Shown here one piece after another: positions 18,088 through 26,770 of a stretch of DNA of 64,000 nucleotides. Below the pieces are notes generated by a model, which saw only the letters and a program-made list of their open reading frames with translations, searched no databases and was not told where the DNA came from. The first letter of the stretch is position 1. Each line of letters begins with the position of its first letter. Source of the stretch: JAFGLZ01 sp964390905 (lineage in GTDB: Bacteria > Planctomycetota > Phycisphaerae > UBA1845 > JAFGLZ01); NCBI GenBank assembly GCA_964390905.1, contig CAYMLO010000024.1:1-64000 (forward strand), given 5' to 3'. A program made the position numbers and the translations under genes.

Positions 18088-20040
18088 ATGGATCCTTGCC
18101 TTTTCGCCCGGGCCCGCGTGACCGCCGTCATCGCCGCATGGGGCATGCCCCTGGTTGGCGTCCCAGCGTCGGTCGCTGATGCGACCCGCCCGGCCTCGCC
18201 CTACCCGCAGGACGCGCTGACGCCGCTCTACGAGCGGGCGGCCGAGTCGATCCTCCGCCAGCCCGGCATACCTGCCAAGGGGTATTGTCTTGTCTTCGGC
18301 GCCGGCGAGGGGCGCTTGGCCTATCACCTGGCGAGCCGAAGCGGACTGAGGATCATCGGCATCGAGCCGGACGCAAGGAAACTCGTCTCTGCCAGGAAGG
18401 CGCTGCATCGGGCGGGTCTCTACGGGGATCGAATCGCCCTGCACGAAGGCCCGCTCACCAGACTCAGGTACCGGAGCTATGCAGCATCGCTGGTCGTCTC
18501 TGATAGCGTTTTCGCCCAGGGCGTCTGCAGAGGGTCGGCGGCCGAGATGGTCCGCATGATCCGTCCGGACGGCGGGATCGCCATCATCGGTCAGCCCCCC
18601 GGATGCCCGTCGCGTCTTCGTCGCCAAGACCTGGCCAAGTGGCTCGATGCGGGTGGGCTCAATTACAGGATCACCGAAGACGCCACCGGCCTGTGGGCCC
18701 GCATCGACCGCGGCCCGCTGGACGGCGCCGGCGAGTGGACCCACATGTGGGGCGACCTGGGCAACACGGCTTGCAGCTGCGATCGACGCACGACCGACGA
18801 CTTCTGCGTCCTGTGGTTCGGCGAGCCCGGCCCCAGCGTGATGGTCGACCGGCATTGGGAACCCGTCTCCCCGCTCTACAAGAACGGCAGGTTCATCGTT
18901 CCCGGCTTTGACCGCATCGTCTGCTGCGACGCCTACAACGGGGCCCGGCTCTGGGATCTGGTCGTGCCGAACGCCGCCCGCATCGGCATGATGCGGGACG
19001 CCGGTTGGCTCGCCCTGGGCCAGGAGATCCTCTACGCCGCCGTGGAGGATAGGTGTCTTTGCATCGACGTCGAGACCGGTCGGGTCACCCGCACGTTCCA
19101 TCCTCCCCAGGACGACATGCATTGGGGATACATCGCCCTTGATCAGAACCGCCTGTTCGGCAGCGAGCAGACGCCCTACGCTTCCTACCTTGCCGCCAAG
19201 ACCGGGCGGGGCGCGGAGGGCAACCAGCTCGGACGGGGCGACGACCGGATGCTGATCACCAGCAAGGCCTTGTTCTGCCAGGACGCCGAGACCGGCAAGC
19301 TTCTTTGGACCTACACCTGTGCCGGGGCCCCGGCTGTCATCGCCAATCCCACGATCTGCGTCGGCGACGGGGCGGTCTACTTCGTCGAAAGCCGAGACCC
19401 CGCCGTCGTGTCTGACGCCGACGGCCGCGTCCCCATGGCCGATTTCACCAAGGGCCAGGCCGAGTCCCTCGTCAAGCTCGACAAGACCACCGGCAAGGTC
19501 CTCTGGCGACATCAGCGGGACATGACCTGCCGCCACGTCTTTCATCTCAGCTACGCCAAGGGCATTCTCGTGGCGTCAGGCTGCACGACGGTCGGCAGGA
19601 ACTACTGGTATCACCTCCGCGCCTACCACGCCCGCGACGGCTCGATCGCGTGGCAGCGGGATCTGGACTCGACCTTCGACGTGGGGGACAAGAACCACGG
19701 CAAGCAAGACAAGCACCCCATGATCATCGGCGAGACGGTCCAGCTCAAACAGGGGAACTTCAATCTCTATGACGGCACGCCGCTGGGCTTGAAGTTCTCG
19801 ACGTCCAACTGCGCCGATTGCGCTGCCTCGATGAATCACGTGTTCACACGGAACCGTGGGGTCGCCCACATCATCAGCCTGAACTCCGGCGGCGACGGCC
19901 GACCGCTCTGTTCGGCCCTGCGGCCCGGATGTTACATCAGCATCATCCCCGCTGGGGGCGTGATCATGCTCCCGGCGTTCAGCGCCGGGTGCACGTGCAA
20001 TCACACGATCCAGACGACCATCACCTGGCTGCCGCGGTAG
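18088..20040 (+). CDS. Secreted protein with methyltransferase-like domain and PQQ-type beta-propeller
   Basis: A 650-residue protein. An N-terminal signal peptide (residues 1-31) is followed at about 65-175 by a class I SAM-methyltransferase-like segment: motif I CLVFGAGEGRLAYHL, the acidic IGIEPDARKLVSARK, and a later RPDGGIAIIG. From about residue 230 the protein is a PQQ-like beta-propeller with blades such as AYNGARLWDLVV, DVETGRVTRTF, DAETGKLLWTY, DKTTGKVLWRH and ARDGSIAWQRD. A methyltransferase fold behind a signal peptide is odd, since SAM is cytoplasmic. The ATG at 18088 has GGAGGACAAAGG before it; an ATG at 17926 would add 54 residues without export signal character. A related propeller gene follows 35 bases downstream, so the two are likely co-transcribed. 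Function unknown. Confidence 0.75.
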   Translation: MDPCLFARARVTAVIAAWGMPLVGVPASVADATRPASPYPQDALTPLYERAAESILRQPGIPAKGYCLVFGAGEGRLAYHLASRSGLRIIGIEPDARKLVSARKALHRAGLYGDRIALHEGPLTRLRYRSYAASLVVSDSVFAQGVCRGSAAEMVRMIRPDGGIAIIGQPPGCPSRLRRQDLAKWLDAGGLNYRITEDATGLWARIDRGPLDGAGEWTHMWGDLGNTACSCDRRTTDDFCVLWFGEPGPSVMVDRHWEPVSPLYKNGRFIVPGFDRIVCCDAYNGARLWDLVVPNAARIGMMRDAGWLALGQEILYAAVEDRCLCIDVETGRVTRTFHPPQDDMHWGYIALDQNRLFGSEQTPYASYLAAKTGRGAEGNQLGRGDDRMLITSKALFCQDAETGKLLWTYTCAGAPAVIANPTICVGDGAVYFVESRDPAVVSDADGRVPMADFTKGQAESLVKLDKTTGKVLWRHQRDMTCRHVFHLSYAKGILVASGCTTVGRNYWYHLRAYHARDGSIAWQRDLDSTFDVGDKNHGKQDKHPMIIGETVQLKQGNFNLYDGTPLGLKFSTSNCADCAASMNHVFTRNRGVAHIISLNSGGDGRPLCSALRPGCYISIIPAGGVIMLPAFSAGCTCNHTIQTTITWLPR

Positions 20041-20075
20041 GGCTGCAGAGGGCACGGAATCAGGGATTCGAGCGC

Positions 20076-22994
20076 ATGACTACGACACCAAGCACGGCCA
20101 CGTTCCTGATGCGGGCCTTCTTGCCCCTGGTCCTGTTGATTGGCGGCGGACAGGTGGCGGCAGCCGACTGGCCGACGCGTCTTCACGACATCCGCCGCGG
20201 CGGCATCACGACCGAACGACTGACAACGCCCCTCACCTGCGTCTGGACCCACACCGCCGCCGGCCCGCCGGCGCCCGCCTGGACCGAGTCGCCGGCCCGA
20301 CACGATTACCTGCACAACTACTACGATCTCAAGCCCCGCCAGAACTTCGATCGCTGCTTCGATGTGGCCGTTGTCGGCGGTCTCGTCTTTTTCGGATCGT
20401 CCAGCAACGGCGTCGTCACCTGCCTGAACGCCGACACGGGCAAGATCGTGTGGGAGTACTTCACGGAAGCCCCTGTCCGCTTCGCCCCCCACGTCGCGCA
20501 CGGCAACGTCTACGTCGGCAGCGACGACGGCTACGTCTACTGTCTCCGCGCCGAGGACGGCTCGCTCGTCTGGCGGGAGCGGGCCGGGCCTACCGACGAG
20601 ATGATCTGGGGGAATCAGCACATGATCTCCGTCTGGCCGGTGCGAAGCTCCGTTCTGGTCGACGGCGAGGACGTCTATTGGTCCGCGGGGGTCTTTCCCC
20701 AGGAGGGCATGTATCTCTGCAAGCGCAATGCCGCCGACGGCAAGGGCGGGTGGACGGTCACGCCCAAGATGCCCACCCAGGGATACCTCCTGGCCACGCC
20801 CACGCACCTGTTCACCCCCACCGGCAAGACCTATCCCCAGGTCTACGCCCGCAGCAACGGGGCGCACGTCGGGGACATCAAGGCGTCGGCGCGCGATGGC
20901 GGTTGCTGGGCGCTGCTGACGCCCGAGGACAACCACTTGTGGTCGGCGCCCTCCTTCCAGAACAAGGCGACCCAGCTCGATGCCAAGCGACGGGCGCATA
21001 TCGCCACGGTCGGCGGGGCCAACTTCCTCATCGCCGATGCCGCTCACGCCTACTACAACACCGATGCTGCGCTCTGCAAGATCGACCGCCGCGACCGGTC
21101 CACCGTATGGCGCCAGGACGCCGTCTACCCTTACGCCCTCATCAAGGCCGCCGACACGCTCTTTGCCGGTGGCGACGGCGAAGTCGCCGCCTTTGATCCG
21201 GACGGGCATCGCGTCTGGACCGCGTCCGTCAACGGCAAGGCGTATGGACTGGCCGTCGCCGGCGGATCGCTGTACGTGAGCACCGACGCCGGCAGCATCC
21301 ACTGCTTCGCCGAAACGGTCGCTTGCGTCACCAACATCGGGACGCCCAACGACGTGACGGCCCGTTCGGCCACGCTGGTCGGGCGATTGGTCTCTGCGGG
21401 TGGAACGCCGAGCGCCTCGGTGACCGTCTTCTGGGGGACGACCGACGGCGGCACGGACGAATCACGATGGGCTCACCGAAGCGACCTGGGACAGAAGCGC
21501 CCCGGCACGCTCCGCGTCAAGGTCGAAGGACTGAAGGCGTCCGCCGTCTACTACTATCGGTTCTGCGCCTCGAACTCGTACGGCGACGCCTGGGCGCCGT
21601 CCTCGGCGGCCTTCATCGCTGGCCACGTCATGATCCAAGCGGCGGACGCCGCTGCCTCCGAGCAGGGACCGGATCCAGGCGCGTTCCTGGTATCGAGGCC
21701 CGCGTGGGCCACGGCCGTATCGCTGACGGTGCGATACACCGTTGGCGGATCAGCGGTCGCGGGACGCGACTACCAAGCGCTCGGCGGAACCGTGACCCTC
21801 AAACCAGGAGAGACGACCGCCCTCATTCCCGTCAAACCCCTCGACGACGTGCTCATCGCCGAGCCGCCGAAGTCCGTTACGCTGACGCTCGTGCCGGGAG
21901 GATACCTGCTCGGATCGGCGAGGAGCGCGACCGTGTCGATCGCCGATGACGACTGTCTGGGCGGCTGGACGCACAGAATGAAGATCACGTTCTCGGGGTA
22001 CGACAGATCAGAGACGCTGAGGGACTTCCCCGCACGGGTCGTCTTCAACCCGTCGCTGAAAGGCTTCGGCTACGCCCAGTTCGCGTCTCGGAACGCAGCG
22101 GACCTTCGCTTCACGGACTCGGAAGGCACGAGGTTCCTCAACTACGAGATCGAGACGTGGAATACGAAGGGGAGTTCCCATGTGTGGGTCCAGGTTCCGG
22201 TGATCGCTAACGGCGAAGACCACATCTGGGCCTACTGGGGCAATGCTCCGTGCACCCAACGCCCACCCCACGCCACCGGCGGCGCTGCCTGGTCGGATTC
22301 GTACGTGGGCGTTTGGCACCTTGCCGAGACCAAGGGCCCGCACAGCGACTCAACCAAGAACACCAACCACGGTACGCCGGAGCATGGCGTTATTCAGAAG
22401 GCCGACGGGATCGTGGGCGGCGCCGACCGTTTCGATGGCGACAACGACCAGATCACGCTGGGCTCGACGCTGCCCATTGGCGCGTCCTCGAACACGGTGA
22501 CGGCGTGGGTGAAGGTCCCCGCGGTCGGCCGTGCGGGCCTCAACCAGCGCGAACGCGTCGGCATCCTGTTGGGCAATTTCAGGAGCAATCCGAACTGCAA
22601 CTGGGAGCTCCACGCCGTCGGCGAGATGAGGACCTTCTGGAACGGCGGCGAGATCGACGAGCGCGCAAAGACGGACCTCCGCGACAACCGCTGGCATCAT
22701 CTCGCATGGGTCAGAGACAAGCGGGCCAACCGGTTCTTCATGTACGTCGACGGACGCCTCGACAGGACGGTCGACCGCGCCGGCGCCGACGTCAATTTCG
22801 GCACGACCCACAAGATCGGCGGTGACAACCGCCCGAACCCGCCCAATTTCCACGGCGTGATCGACGAGGTGCGCATCAGCGCCGTTGTCCGATCGGCCGA
22901 CTGGATCTGGGCGTGCTGGCGAAGCCAGGGCGCCAACGACGCGTTCAACACCTACGGACCGGTCCAGCGGCTCGGTGATGCTCAGAAGCGCTGA
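20076..22994 (+). CDS. Large secreted propeller protein with FN3, Calx-beta, DUF2341 and LamG modules
   Basis: A 972-residue extracellular protein. The signal peptide ends near VAAA (residue 30). Residues about 60-430 form a PQQ-like propeller (LNADTGKIVWEYF, RAEDGSLVWRER, DPDGHRVWTAS). A fibronectin III-like segment follows at about 435-520 (YYYRFCASNSYGDAW). Residues about 530-625 are a Calx-beta repeat (VRYTVGGSAVAGRDY to ATVSIADDD), then a DUF2341 domain (KITFSGYDRSETLRDFPARV to AYWGNAP), and finally a LamG/concanavalin-like domain (VGVWHLAE to GVIDEVRISAVVRS). This order is common in planctomycete and verrucomicrobial surface proteins that bind polysaccharides. The ATG at 20076 precedes the signal peptide; an internal Met near residue 12 is possible. 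No catalytic residues can be assigned. Confidence 0.8.
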   Translation: MTTTPSTATFLMRAFLPLVLLIGGGQVAAADWPTRLHDIRRGGITTERLTTPLTCVWTHTAAGPPAPAWTESPARHDYLHNYYDLKPRQNFDRCFDVAVVGGLVFFGSSSNGVVTCLNADTGKIVWEYFTEAPVRFAPHVAHGNVYVGSDDGYVYCLRAEDGSLVWRERAGPTDEMIWGNQHMISVWPVRSSVLVDGEDVYWSAGVFPQEGMYLCKRNAADGKGGWTVTPKMPTQGYLLATPTHLFTPTGKTYPQVYARSNGAHVGDIKASARDGGCWALLTPEDNHLWSAPSFQNKATQLDAKRRAHIATVGGANFLIADAAHAYYNTDAALCKIDRRDRSTVWRQDAVYPYALIKAADTLFAGGDGEVAAFDPDGHRVWTASVNGKAYGLAVAGGSLYVSTDAGSIHCFAETVACVTNIGTPNDVTARSATLVGRLVSAGGTPSASVTVFWGTTDGGTDESRWAHRSDLGQKRPGTLRVKVEGLKASAVYYYRFCASNSYGDAWAPSSAAFIAGHVMIQAADAAASEQGPDPGAFLVSRPAWATAVSLTVRYTVGGSAVAGRDYQALGGTVTLKPGETTALIPVKPLDDVLIAEPPKSVTLTLVPGGYLLGSARSATVSIADDDCLGGWTHRMKITFSGYDRSETLRDFPARVVFNPSLKGFGYAQFASRNAADLRFTDSEGTRFLNYEIETWNTKGSSHVWVQVPVIANGEDHIWAYWGNAPCTQRPPHATGGAAWSDSYVGVWHLAETKGPHSDSTKNTNHGTPEHGVIQKADGIVGGADRFDGDNDQITLGSTLPIGASSNTVTAWVKVPAVGRAGLNQRERVGILLGNFRSNPNCNWELHAVGEMRTFWNGGEIDERAKTDLRDNRWHHLAWVRDKRANRFFMYVDGRLDRTVDRAGADVNFGTTHKIGGDNRPNPPNFHGVIDEVRISAVVRSADWIWACWRSQGANDAFNTYGPVQRLGDAQKR

Positions 22995-23048
22995 CACTGA
23001 GGCGCCGCTTGACGTGCGGCCAACGGGACCCGACCCGGGCGAAAGGGG

Positions 23049-23114
23049 GGTAGGGCGGGTTCTACCTGCCGTCATCGAGGACCGGGGCGAGGCGGCGGGT
23101 GGAACCCGCCTACC
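23049..23114. repeat. Inverted pair of short REP-like hairpin sequences between convergent genes
   Basis: Two related short elements lie between two convergent genes. The first, on the plus strand from 23049, contains GGCGGGT-tct-ACCTGCC (23054-23070). The second contains GGCGGGT-gga-ACCCGCC (23094-23110), and its minus-strand reading GGTAGGCGGGTTCCACC matches the plus-strand reading of the first. Each can fold to a 7-bp stem with a 3-base loop, and each is followed by GTCAT in the plus strand. They may act as a bidirectional terminator although there is no T run. Confidence 0.55.
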
Positions 23115-23150
23115 GTCATTCGTCCAACCTTGTCTTGAGGCGAAGGTTGG

Positions 23151-23987
23151 TCACTTCACCGCGCCGCTGGTCAGCCCCTTCACGAAGCGGCGCTGCATCG
23201 TGATGTAGAGCACCGTCACCGGCATCGACAGGACCACCACGCCGGCGAAGATCGTGTTCCAGTTCTTGACGTATTTGTCGGAGAGGAACCGCCACAGCTG
23301 CACGAAGACCAACTGCCCCTTCGTGCTTCCCATGATGATGAAGGCCTGGATGAAATCGTTCCAAATCCACAGGCCCCAGAAGATGACGATCGTGACCGTG
23401 CAGGGCGTGAGCAACGGGAACACGATCCGCCAGAACGTCGACACCGGCCCGCAGCCGTCGATGGCGGCCGCCTCCTCGAGCTCTCGCGGGATCGTGGCCA
23501 TGAACCCGCTGTAGATGAAGATGCACAGCGGCAACCCCCACGAGACGTAGTGCAGCAGGAGCGCCAGATACGTGCAGTGAATCCCGAGCAACCTGAACTC
23601 CTGCAGCAGCGGGACCATCACGATCTGGAACGGGATCGTCAACCCGGCCAGGAAGAAGATCCGCAGGACCTTTCCCGTGGCCATCCGGCGGCGCATGATC
23701 GAGTAGGCCGCCATCGGCGCGACCAGGATCAGCGAGGCGATGACGACCATGCACATGAGCAGGCTGTTGAGCATAGGCCGGGCCAGTTTCACGCCGGTGA
23801 AGATGTACTCGTAGTTGCCCCACTGGGGCGACTCTGGCATGGCCAGCGGGGATTGGACGATCTCCGGGAGCGTCTTGAACGAGTTGAGCAGCGCCAGCAG
23901 GCAGGGCGAGACGAACACCACCCCCGTCGCGAGCATCGCGATCTCCATGAGCGGCAGACGCCTGGCTTTTCGACGATGCGACCTCAT
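23151..23987 (-). CDS. Carbohydrate ABC transporter permease (MalG/UgpE type)
   Basis: A 278-residue inner-membrane permease of the CUT1 sugar importer family. It has six predicted membrane segments and the cytoplasmic EAA loop ELEEAAAIDGCGPVSTFWRI (residues about 185-204) that docks with the ATPase. The C-terminal end RRFVKGLTSGAVK is the typical finish of MalG-like proteins. The ATG at 23987 overlaps the stop of the partner permease gene by the ATGA arrangement, so translation is coupled. The frame stays open far upstream, but that part is a shadow of the partner gene. With the partner permease and the binding protein it forms an importer for an unknown oligosaccharide or glycoside. The gene for the ATPase is not in the window. 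Confidence 0.9.
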   Translation of the reverse strand: MRSHRRKARRLPLMEIAMLATGVVFVSPCLLALLNSFKTLPEIVQSPLAMPESPQWGNYEYIFTGVKLARPMLNSLLMCMVVIASLILVAPMAAYSIMRRRMATGKVLRIFFLAGLTIPFQIVMVPLLQEFRLLGIHCTYLALLLHYVSWGLPLCIFIYSGFMATIPRELEEAAAIDGCGPVSTFWRIVFPLLTPCTVTIVIFWGLWIWNDFIQAFIIMGSTKGQLVFVQLWRFLSDKYVKNWNTIFAGVVVLSMPVTVLYITMQRRFVKGLTSGAVK

Positions 23988-24907
23988 AGACGAACCACCC
24001 TCCGGCGCAACAGCGCCACCTGCACCCCGGCGACCAGCACGATCGCGGCGAACATGACGAACGATACGGCCGATGCGTAGCCCTGACGGTTGTTCAGCAC
24101 GCCCAGCCAGTAGATGTAATACCCGACCGTCACGGTGCGGTAGCCCGGCCCGCCTTCGGTCGTCACCACGATCTGCGGGAACAAGTTGATGCCGGTGATC
24201 AGCGCCAGCACGGAGACCGTCGTGATCGTGGGAACGAGCATCGGCAGCTGGATCCGCCCGAAGACCGACAGCGGCCCGGCCCCGTCGATGCTGGCGGCCT
24301 CGTAGAGCTCCGTGGGGATCGTCTGCAGGCTGGCCAGATACAGCGTCGTGAAGAACCCCAACCCGCTCCACGCCACCAGGGCGAAGATGAAGTACGGCAC
24401 CAGACGCGGGTCGCCCATCCAGTCTTGCGCCCAGGTCTCCAGCCCGACCGTGCGGAGCAGGACGTTGACGGCCCCCTCGCGATAGTTGGCCATGTACTGA
24501 AACAGCAGCGCGCTGACCAGGATGCTCAGGACGTAGGGGTAGAAGAACAGCCCGCGGATCAACCCGCGCAGCGTCCGCAACCGGTCGAGCAGGATCGCCA
24601 GCAGCATCGCACCGAACGTGAAGAACGTCACGATCAGCAGCGTCTCGAAGAGCGTGAACCGAACGGCCGTCAGGAACCGTGCGTCGTGATACAGCTCCCG
24701 GAAATTCGCCAACCCAACGAAGTCCGCGCCCCGCGTCCACCCCGTCCAATCCGTCAGACTGTAGGCAAACCCCAGGATCGCCGGCAGCACCATGAACCCG
24801 GCATAGAGAAACACAGCCGGCCCGCAGAGGATGAGAGAGGAAAGCCACGGGCGCTGTCCCCGGCGAGCGAGCGAGCGGGAATTCATCTTGTGCGTGGCGG
24901 CGGTCAT
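23984..24907 (-). CDS. Carbohydrate ABC transporter permease (MalF/UgpA type)
   Basis: A 307-residue permease of the CUT1 family. Segments such as LILCGPAVFLYAGFMVLPAI and LFFYPYVLSILVSALLF are membrane helices, and the EAA loop is ELYEAASIDGAGPLSVFGRI. The end VVRL overlaps the next permease by four bases. I placed the start at 24907, where an ATG follows the repeat cluster, though neither this ATG nor the one at 24886 has a clear Shine-Dalgarno sequence. A frame open to 24967 runs through telomere-like heptads and is unlikely to be translated. The gene lies 146 bases after the binding-protein gene, a gap filled by repeats, which could uncouple expression of the two. Confidence 0.9.
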   Translation of the reverse strand: MTAATHKMNSRSLARRGQRPWLSSLILCGPAVFLYAGFMVLPAILGFAYSLTDWTGWTRGADFVGLANFRELYHDARFLTAVRFTLFETLLIVTFFTFGAMLLAILLDRLRTLRGLIRGLFFYPYVLSILVSALLFQYMANYREGAVNVLLRTVGLETWAQDWMGDPRLVPYFIFALVAWSGLGFFTTLYLASLQTIPTELYEAASIDGAGPLSVFGRIQLPMLVPTITTVSVLALITGINLFPQIVVTTEGGPGYRTVTVGYYIYWLGVLNNRQGYASAVSFVMFAAIVLVAGVQVALLRRRVVRL

Positions 24908-24912
24908 TGGAC

Positions 24913-25046
24913 TAGGGTTTAGGGTTCGGGGTTCAGGGGTCAGGGTCTGGGGTCCCGGCTCTGTCATCCGAATCTGCAGCCATCGTCAAGGATGCTGTGA
25001 CCTAAGACCTTGATCCCTGAACCCTGAACCCTAGACCCTAACCCCT
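24913..25046. repeat. Two opposed clusters of telomere-like 7-bp repeats
   Basis: At 24913-24954 there are six heptads of the form T/C-A/G-GGG-T/G-T/C, starting TAGGGTT TAGGGTT CGGGGTT. At 25012-25046 five heptads of the complementary form (GATCCCT, GAACCCT, GAACCCT, AGACCCT, AACCCCT) follow. The two clusters face each other across about 57 bases, so the transcript could form a long imperfect stem. G-runs on one strand could also form quadruplexes. The array sits between the ABC binding-protein gene and the first permease gene. Confidence 0.75.
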
Positions 25047-25053
25047 GCTTCCC

Positions 25054-26373
25054 TCACATCCCCTTCCGTGCGCTGTCCCAATCGTCGTCGAGCATCTTGA
25101 GCAGCTTGTCGACGTCCTTGTTGCCGGACAGGATCTCCTGCATCGTGCGGGCCATCGTCATCGACCAGCCCGAGGGCGGGATGTCGTCCAACCCGATGTG
25201 GAACCCGACCGTGCTGGCGACCTTGGCTGTGGTGGCGGCCATGCTGTCGAACAAATGCTGCGCCGCCGGCCAATCGCTCTTGGGGCCGTCTACGGCCACG
25301 TTGGCGGCCAGCTTGAACATGCTCTCGCCGTTGAGATAGCACTGATAGACGTGTGGGTCGTAGAAGGCTTCGAGGGCGGCCCGGGCCTTGTCGAGCCTCT
25401 GGCCCGTCGCGCTGGTCGTGATCGCCCAGCCGCTCTGGAATGTCGAGGTGTCGATCAGCAGCGGTGGCCGGCCCGTCATCGACGGGATCGGCCAGTACTC
25501 GATCTCGAAGTCCACCTGGTAAGGCTCGACGTCCCCCGCCATCCAGCACCCCATCATCCACGTCGCACCCTTGCCGCCGTAGAAGTCGCGCTGCTCTTCG
25601 TTGTACCCGTCGCTCAGCGCGCCCTTGCCCACGAAGTTGTCGAGCAGGTCGATCATCTTACCGACGATCAGTCTCGCCGTCGGGTCGGACGCGAACCTGA
25701 CCTTCCGCTGATCCATCAGCCGGGTCCACGACGGCTTGTTCGGGTCCGGCTTGACGTCGTACATATTGGTGGCGATGGCGTAGAACAGAGGCATGTGGGC
25801 CGACCACTCCCGGCCGCCGTAGACTAACGGCTTGTGGCCCCGGGCCTTGATCTTGTGCAGCGCCGCGACAAAATCGTCCCACGTCGCCGGCGGTTCGGTG
25901 ATGCCCGCATCGTGCCACATCCGCTTGTTGATCGCGATCCCCTGAACCTGGATCCCGCCCTGACTGGTGTACCGCTTGCCCTTGTACGGCGGCGGCAGGG
26001 GGATCCCGAACTTGTCGTAGAACGCGTCGGACAAGGGGATCAGATGCCCGCCGTCGGCCAGGAAGTTGGTCAGCTGCCAGGTCATGACGATTTCGGGCAG
26101 GTCGTCCGTGGCGATCCTCGACTTGTAGTACTCCGCCCCCTGGCTGTCGCCCAGATCGATCAGGTCCATCTTCCAGCCCGGGTTGTCGCGCTCGAACGCC
26201 GCCTTCCACGCCTCGAAGTGCAACCGAAACCCTTCTCGACCGCCGATGTTCCGCGTGACGCGGATCACCTGACGGGTGTCGTCGTCCCGGCCACAGCCGC
26301 CAGCGCCCGCCGCGACGATCCACAGCAGGCCACCCGCAAGCGCTAGACCCCGTGGCATGATCGACCGTGTCAT
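25054..26373 (-). CDS. ABC transporter sugar-binding lipoprotein
   Basis: A 439-residue solute-binding protein of the family-1 (CUT1) type. The N-terminus MTRSIMPRGLALAGGLLWIV is a lipoprotein signal, and AGAGGC gives the lipobox with Cys at about residue 27. The body has the usual features of the family: FEAWKAAFERDNPGWKMDLI near the start, a WDDFVAALHKIKARG helix in the middle, and ATWMMGCWMAGD in the second lobe. It should sit outside the inner membrane and deliver a sugar to the two permeases downstream. GGAGAGCGA precedes the ATG. Nearby dehydrogenase, aminotransferase and amidohydrolase genes suggest the substrate is a modified sugar, but this is inference. Confidence 0.88.
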   Translation of the reverse strand: MTRSIMPRGLALAGGLLWIVAAGAGGCGRDDDTRQVIRVTRNIGGREGFRLHFEAWKAAFERDNPGWKMDLIDLGDSQGAEYYKSRIATDDLPEIVMTWQLTNFLADGGHLIPLSDAFYDKFGIPLPPPYKGKRYTSQGGIQVQGIAINKRMWHDAGITEPPATWDDFVAALHKIKARGHKPLVYGGREWSAHMPLFYAIATNMYDVKPDPNKPSWTRLMDQRKVRFASDPTARLIVGKMIDLLDNFVGKGALSDGYNEEQRDFYGGKGATWMMGCWMAGDVEPYQVDFEIEYWPIPSMTGRPPLLIDTSTFQSGWAITTSATGQRLDKARAALEAFYDPHVYQCYLNGESMFKLAANVAVDGPKSDWPAAQHLFDSMAATTAKVASTVGFHIGLDDIPPSGWSMTMARTMQEILSGNKDVDKLLKMLDDDWDSARKGM

Positions 26374-26396
26374 TCGCTCTCCTCACATGGCCCCGC

Positions 26397-26732
26397 TCAT
26401 ATCCGCTCGCCGCACTCGGGACACGCTGGCTCGGCGATGTCTCGCAAGATGGCGCTGCATTGGCGGCAGCGTATTTCCGGCAGGGGGCCGAAGTGGCGAG
26501 TCAGTACGCCGTAGGTGACAACAGCAAGCAAGCAGGTCCCCAGCCACACGCTAAGTGCATCCGCCGCTGCGAGCCTCAAGGCATCCGGCAAGATCGCCAA
26601 CGCATCATGGATGCGTGTGAACAGCGCGAGCGTGTAGTCGCTGTACCAACTGCACATGACGGTTCCGTAGATCGCCCCCGCCGCCACCGCGATCGCGGCT
26701 CGCCAGAACCAGTGGAGTCGTCGCTTGCGCAT
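26397..26732 (-). CDS. Small membrane protein with C-terminal zinc ribbon, copy 2
   Basis: A 111-residue protein. It opens MRKRRLHWFWRAAIAVAAG, has a second hydrophobic segment (LGTCLLAVVTYGVL, residues about 65-78) and ends with CRQCSAILRDIAEPACPECGER, two C-x-x-C pairs that should bind one zinc ion. It is a tandem paralogue of the next gene upstream, sharing the opening HWFWRAAIAV, the IHDAL motif, YG-LTR and the zinc ribbon. The ribbon form C-x-x-C-x-(Y)-x-L-x-x-(I/L) then CPECG is very common in planctomycetes. The start is the ATG at 26732; frames open further upstream are shadows. Function unknown. Confidence 0.7.
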   Translation of the reverse strand: MRKRRLHWFWRAAIAVAAGAIYGTVMCSWYSDYTLALFTRIHDALAILPDALRLAAADALSVWLGTCLLAVVTYGVLTRHFGPLPEIRCRQCSAILRDIAEPACPECGERI

Positions 26733-26770
26733 CAGGCAGCGTCCGTTGGAAGCAGGTTCCCAGCTTCCGC

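Noticed and set aside
17815..19545. A 576-codon open frame antisense to the methyltransferase-propeller gene
   Set aside because: The plus-strand product has propeller blades and a SAM motif; the antisense product has low complexity.
24913..25046. A true telomere or replicon end
   Set aside because: The repeats are few, degenerate, and lie between genes of one operon in opposite orientations, so they are an internal element.
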